A DNA stretch of 64,000 nt. Origin: Cryptomeria japonica. Lineage: Eukaryota; Streptophyta; Pinopsida; Cupressales; Cupressaceae. Below, in pieces: positions 58,964 through 64,000 of the stretch (position 1 is its first letter; each line of letters begins with the position of its first letter). The notes under the pieces are model-generated. The model searched no databases. It worked only from the letters and a program-made list of their open reading frames with translations, and was not told the DNA's origin. The translations under genes and the position numbers were made by a program. Location of the stretch: the NCBI RefSeq assembly GCF_030272615.1, contig NC_081411.1:823850397-823914396 (forward strand). The letters are read 5' to 3'.

Positions 58964-59293
58964 TCATCTTGTGATAGGCTCATACTTGATGCCTAGGTGG
59001 CCAACCATCATATTGGGCATAACTAAGCTACTAGCCCCACTATCTATCATACAATTATAAACAAGTTTATTCTGTATGATTATAGAGAGAGATAAGGGGG
59101 GAGTCTTATTGATTTTTCTTGAGATTTTTGCCTCCACAGGTTGGATCAAGCTTGTAGGAGTTGAAGAGTTGCAACCTCCTTTTGTTGTCATCTTTGCAAC
59201 ATTGATGCCCATCAAGGCGTATTGGAGTATGCCCCTTAGAGATGGGATAGAAAGTGAATCCCACATAAAGACATTGATGTTGGCCCTCTTCAT
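58964..59293 (-). pseudogene. Gypsy-type retropepsin fragment
   Basis: The minus-strand ORF of 109 codons ends with PPLSLSIIIQNKLVYNCMIDSG-ASSLVMPNMM. The D-S-G-A site after a hydrophobic strand, the PxxM and the following LGI are typical of Ty3/gypsy Gag-Pol aspartic proteases, and unlike the copia WIIDSG-C-HHMT form. The frame starts at 59293 in a short basic/hydrophobic lead and has no recognisable Gag or RT beside it. It is a lone domain from an old gypsy element cut off near the G repeat. Confidence 0.7.
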
Positions 59294-60538
59294 TTGTTAA
59301 AAAATGTTAAAGGAGATGACAATCTTAGCAAGAGCCTGTTGTTCACCAAAAGTGATTAGCCCAAGATCACTTGCAAATCAATCTATGAGAAAGCCAATCT
59401 CAATCAATGAAACACTTCAGGGCTTGGACAACATAACATAGGATCTTAATGATCCTCCTACACTTCAAGTTCTGCTAGACCTAGGCGAGACACCCTTTGA
59501 TGCATTGAATCAGATTCATTTACCCACATATGACAACATCAACAAAAGTAGATAGATCTCACCAGGGCTTAACAACTAGGAGGTTACTATAGATGGGCTA
59601 GATCCACATTAACATCTCAACTAAGTTGAAGCATGATATGGATGAAACATTCCCACAGAACATAAAACAAAGAAAGATATTCTGATTTTTTATTTTAGAT
59701 CTCTGAGAAAACTCCAAAATATGCAAGATCAGTGCCTTATCCAAGGGCAACAGAGTCATACATCACACTACAAATGAAAACACTCATTGCAAATCCATCT
59801 TCATCATGAAATAGTCCTGCATAAATGCATTACTGAGCTTATCCACAGAAAATATCAGATCCAGAAACATGAACTCTATTTTATGAATGTTTGCTCACAG
59901 AGTTTAAAATCTTCCTTGAAGATTACCTACAAACAAGCATTACACTCACAGACACAACTGATCATGACAAACTTGATCCTCCTTAAAAATAAAATTTGAA
60001 TAAAATGAAGATACATTTCAGAGACAATTCTGTATGAATTTGTGCATGCCTTACATACACAAGAACCTGCAACAAATAACACCTATAGCATGAATCATAC
60101 TCTATTCTATGGAAAAAGACATTGCCCTGTACAATTTTAAAGAGAACTTAGAATTGGAAGCCATGAAATCTGGAGCACTTCCTCCAAAATTCTGAAACCC
60201 TTACACTTCAGAAGAATTGGGAATAAGAAGAGGGGGGAAAAAAATCAAATCTCATCAGAACAAGCCAAGTGTCTCTTTTTCCAACTGAATTTCATTTTCT
60301 TTCTCTTTCCCATTGAAATTTCTCTCAAAATATCCAATATTTGTTAAAACAAACTTCACAAATGCATTCCTCATTCTGAGAGCTTTCCGATGATATATGA
60401 TACTTGCTATTTTGGCTAAAATAAGCCTCTAAGCAAATTAATCCTAAACATGTGCACATCATTTAAATTTTTGGATTTTCTCTATAGTTGAAACTATATC
60501 ATTTCATTTTAATTTTTCATCCATTTTTGCCCCTGACG
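59294..60538. other. No gene recognised
   Basis: AT-rich sequence. A broken plus-strand reading (LLDLGETPFDALNQIHLPTYDN, about 59470-59540) is suggestive of old coding sequence, but I recognise no family. It could be the upstream part of a decayed retroelement related to the protease fragment. Confidence 0.4.
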
Positions 60539-60735
60539 CCCTACCATGTGGCAACTTCTGATTTGCTGATAGAGTCCACTGGGCGGCACCTCGGATGACA
60601 CCTCATCAATCTGCCACGTTTCTACCTCGTCACTGCCACTAGACTGCCACGTGTATGCCACCTCATCACCACATCATCGCCACCTATGCACCACGTCATC
60701 ACCATGTCAGTGCCACTAGACGGGACCTGCGAGTT
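60539..60735 (+). repeat. GC-richer imperfect repeat of ccacctcatca units
   Basis: Repeated gccac(c/g)tcatca(c/t) words, for example near 60610, 60655-60700. A palindromic cacgtg is at about 60646. It stands out from the AT-rich flanks. Role unknown. Confidence 0.5.
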
Positions 60736-63300
60736 GGACTTCCACCTGGATCTACCACCTCTCTTTTACCATTTCACAATGGCTAACGAGCTTTCATCTT
60801 TGGGTCACGAAGTCACGCTGGCCGTCAAATCATCTTGAACATGCAGGGTCTTTAACCTTCACCATTTGAGCACGTTCTTTTTTCCATTTCATGAAGGGTA
60901 TTCGGCATGCATCTTCCCTTTGCAAATCCACGCCACTGTAGATCTTCAACAACCTACTTACTTGTTAATCCACTCTTCCTCTGCAAAATTCATCTACCTC
61001 AAAATTCATGCCTGCTTGGGGTCCACTTGTCACTACCTGTCAGCCTCTTTGGTCACCTCGGGAAGCACACGCGAGGTCCACCTTGGGGCCCAACTAGCTC
61101 CTTGTGTCAAAATCCTTTAAGCTTTGACACTATGGTAGTGTGGAGCCTTATATTTAAACACTAAAATTTTCCCCTCCACAACCAATGTGGGGTAATGCGT
61201 TTTACCTAGAAATGCATTTTGAAGATTTTCTGAGTGTTTTAATGGTTGCCAATGCTTTGAAGTTCATTGATTTTATGCCCTCCTCCACTCACACCACTAC
61301 GCAAGGAGGAAGAAATGACCATTTTCATGCCCAAATGCATTTGTTTGAAAGGTTTCTATGTTGCCCAAAAACCACGTACAACAAGCAAGGAAGAGGATTT
61401 GGCTTTGAACCAGCCATTTACATTTGCTCCATGTTTTAATGGTTGCCCTCCAAATACCCACCACACAGAAGCTCACTGCTAATTGCATTTGCATTTGCAT
61501 GAAAGTTTCTGCAGCCTCTTCAAGCACATGAGGATTTGCCATTTGTTCTAAACTTGCCCCAGACCTCTCTAACAACAGCTTTGACCTCCTTTATGCCTCT
61601 TTTTCATTCTCATGTTTCTATTTATGTGCAAGGACAACATATATAGTGCTGAGACTAGAAGTTTTAATGGATAATACCCCAAAGTGAGGGCAGCGGCAGA
61701 TGATCTTCAGAGATTGACTTTGCATCAGATAACATTGATGATCCCTTTTATTGTTTCACATCCAACCTTTCAAAACTGCAATTCCATTTGCTTGGAGGTT
61801 TTTTAATGCTGAAGGTTTAAATTTACACTCCCCAGCCATTGTTGAAATATTTTGAGGGCTGATAACATGTGGGAGAAGGAAGGAGTCTCTACACCTATCA
61901 ATGGCATTGCGGGAGTTTTAATTCCTTTCTCCAAACACGGCACATAAGACTGTCATTTCATTTTGCTAGAAAGATTTTAAGCTTCCTGTTCAACTGCCAC
62001 GTTGGGGGAAGATGTTGGTTCTGAACTTGCCAACATACACTTGTTTGAAGTTTTAAAACTTCCCAAACTCTACAAATCTCTCTGAAATCGATCGACACCA
62101 TTTTCAGATCATCGGAATAAGTTTTGCAACTTTTAGGCACTTGCGCCACATTTTCGCATTTAATCGCGAAGACGTAATTTTCAAACCAGTCAAAACACCT
62201 TTCTAGACCTCACCATCTAATAGGCATGTACTCTGATATACAAGCATGAACTCTACCAAATGGTTTCTCGAGACAAATCTCGAGCAAAGAGATATTAATT
62301 GTCAAAAATGACCAACTGGCTTTGTGGACATTGTGGACTTGATGAAGTCAATGTTCAGGCAACTCATGATGCCTTTCTTAAAAATATCAAAAGACCTCCA
62401 TAGACCCTCAAATCTGAGACGTAGCTACCTTATAGTACATATCAAATCTTTGAATTATCAGTTCAACCAAAAGGATGACTAGGTGCAAATGACGCGCTCA
62501 TGAAAACAACTACTTTAACTAATATAGCACTGAAGGTATGGATAACTGAAACAGATGGCTCAAGGAACCCTTCTAAAAACTGATGAAACAGACTAGTAGA
62601 GGATTGAAATTTGAAAAATAGCTCATTATTTATACCAAAAATAGCTCGGAATAAACATTCTGACATAACACCCACTGAGGCAACTTTTACACTTATGCAA
62701 AAATAGGGCTCCAACTAGCTGCTAAAATAGGGACTTGTCAAACAACACAAACTGCAAACGGATTGAACCTGCAAACTGATCAAATGGATTCACAAAGACT
62801 TGAAATTTTGCATGGAGGCTCACATTTATGCATATAATTCAATCCATTTTGAATTTCAATATGATGATCAACAGGGAAAAAGATACAAGCACTCAGAGTA
62901 GGCCACTTAATAAAATCTGCAAATGTGCCTAAAATGCACTTTCAACTCACCCCTTGAAATGGGTACCTGATAAACTGATCCAAACTGAAAACTGAAAGTT
63001 TTACAACACTTCATTAGCTAAATGAAAGGTGTAGGACACACTTCCCAAGCCTTACCCTTCGAAAATCAACTGGCTCCATTCAACCCCCTTTCTAACTAGG
63101 TCATTCAAACTGACTCATTTGGAAAATCAGAGCAAAATTTTGAAATGGGCCTCTAAAATTGACTCAAATTTAATGAGTCCCAATAGAGCCTTTGGTTGAT
63201 CCCCTTGTTTTCCCTTTTGATTCAAGTCTAGTTCTTTATTTGGGGTGGCCACCTTGTCAAGAGTCTTGGTTATTGAATATTATATAGAACCTTGTGGATC
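60736..63300. other. No gene recognised; degenerate short repeats
   Basis: Small ORFs here (for example 60866-61120 and 61185-61439) look like chance: no domain and overlapping frames. TATA-like words occur at 61149-61158 and 61638-61646. A loose repeat, gcatttg..tgaaagatttt, often near ttaatggttgcc, recurs about six times between 61205 and 62060. Nothing else is supportable. Confidence 0.4.
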
Positions 63301-63570
63301 TTAAGATACTATGGCAGTTGTATTAGGATCTATGGCCCTCTTTTTGGGTCTTGTATTGTTGGCCACATGGTCACTACTTATCTGATTCATTCCACAAAAA
63401 ATAGCTTCTTGCCAATTCATAAAAGATGATTTTTCTTGTGGATGGTTTGGACAACCACCAAATTGTTGTTGCTCTAAACTTGTTGGTTCATTTTGTGCCA
63501 TTTAGGCCTGAGAAAACTCAACATTTTGACATGAGGTCTATTTATGTGGATGATTGTTGTCAATGGGACA
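63301..63570 (-). other. Short ORF, unsupported, and spacer
   Basis: A 66-codon minus-strand frame (MAQNEPTSLEQQQFGG..., 63301-63501) has no recognisable domain. Its composition (Q, N, P) recalls plant retroelement Gag starts, but it is too short to assign. Confidence 0.2.
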
Positions 63571-63897
63571 GCATCCCTCATGGGGATTCATGACATGGTT
63601 TAACAACCTCCTGTAGATTCTATAAGTCTAGTGGTTGTATCGGGCATTGACGGGTCGATCTTTTGGTGCAAGTGCAATCCTAGCTTGTAACAAATGGTAT
63701 TAGATCTTGGTCACAAGTTCAAATCATTCAGACTATGGTGAGTGACACTGGGAGGAGGGTTGTTGGTAGTGGGGTAGCGTCCCTCATAGAGATTCATGAC
63801 ATGGTTTAATAGCCTCCTATGGATTCTATAATTCTAGTGGTTGTATCAAGCATTGCTAGGTCGATCTTTTGGTGCAATGGCAACCCTAGCTTGTAAC
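63571..63897 (+). repeat. Direct repeat, two 121-bp copies
   Basis: Copy 1 is 63571-63691 and copy 2 63777-63897, starting gca(g)tccctca and ending ctagcttgtaac, with about a dozen differences. The 85-bp spacer has ttggtcacaagttcaaatc. Identity of the repeat is unknown. Confidence 0.8.
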
Positions 63898-64000
63898 ACT
63901 GAGTGCATTTATTGCACCATTATTTCTCTTGAGCAAGATTATTCTACATTGTCACCAATGCTCTTGAGGCACTTGCAACCATGAGAGTCAAACTATTCCA

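Noticed and set aside
63625-63735. tRNA gene or SINE head
   Set aside because: Box A and box B like words are present, but spacing is wrong for a tRNA and no acceptor stem can be formed.

Overview
The window is plant nuclear DNA made almost entirely of LTR retrotransposons nested inside one another. I found no convincing cellular gene, no tRNA or rRNA gene and no CRISPR array. The evidence is many Ty1/copia Gag-protease-integrase-RT-RNase H remnants, several initiator-Met-tRNA type primer binding sites, polypurine tracts, TG...CA LTRs and 5-bp target-site duplications (TSDs). Such deep nesting of long, decayed elements fits a very large, repeat-rich plant genome; a gymnosperm is my guess, not a demonstrated identity.

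Layout. Letters are mine. An old element G forms the base. Its LTR-like repeats lie at 1785-2983 and 57399-58899, and a decayed Gag-like frame starts at 3297. Its left LTR is interrupted by LTR pieces L (863-1784, +) and M (1-862, -). The Gag-like frame of G is split by element I (3474-10022, +). After 11125 it is interrupted by LTR J (11126-11549 plus 46388-47094). J is split by copia element E (11550-46387, -). E holds two insertions: F (16046-23916, +) and copia element D (24290-44061, -). D holds A (27796-40080, -), and A holds B (34632-38358, -) and solo LTR C (29842-30899, -). The deepest path is G > J > E > D > A > B. Right of J lie solo LTR K (47921-49256), copia element H (49920-57398, -), the right LTR of G, a gypsy-type protease fragment, and about 4.7 kb of sequence with no recognisable gene.

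Two kinds of element are mixed. D, E and H are ordinary copia elements with pol, all broken. I, A and B have copia-style ends (Met-tRNA PBS, AAAGGGGGAG polypurine tract, LTRs ending beside a long C run) but no protease, integrase or RT. Instead they carry a coiled-coil/zinc-knuckle ORF1 and, in I and A, a long ORF2 of unknown function starting MASTS. F is a second pol-less type: gypsy-like ends around a single Gag plus protease-like frame of about 1,149 codons. The pol-less elements probably moved using enzymes from relatives, since the ends of I, A and B closely match those of D, E and H.

Decay has a clear signature. Most in-frame stops are TAG or TAA where Gln is expected, and I and B each keep Gln at some positions where the other has a stop. 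This is what C-to-T change at methylated cytosines would give. The candidates for something undescribed are the I/A/B family with its ORF2, and a repeated 8-bp-stem, 14-nt-loop hairpin in the LTR and leader of F.
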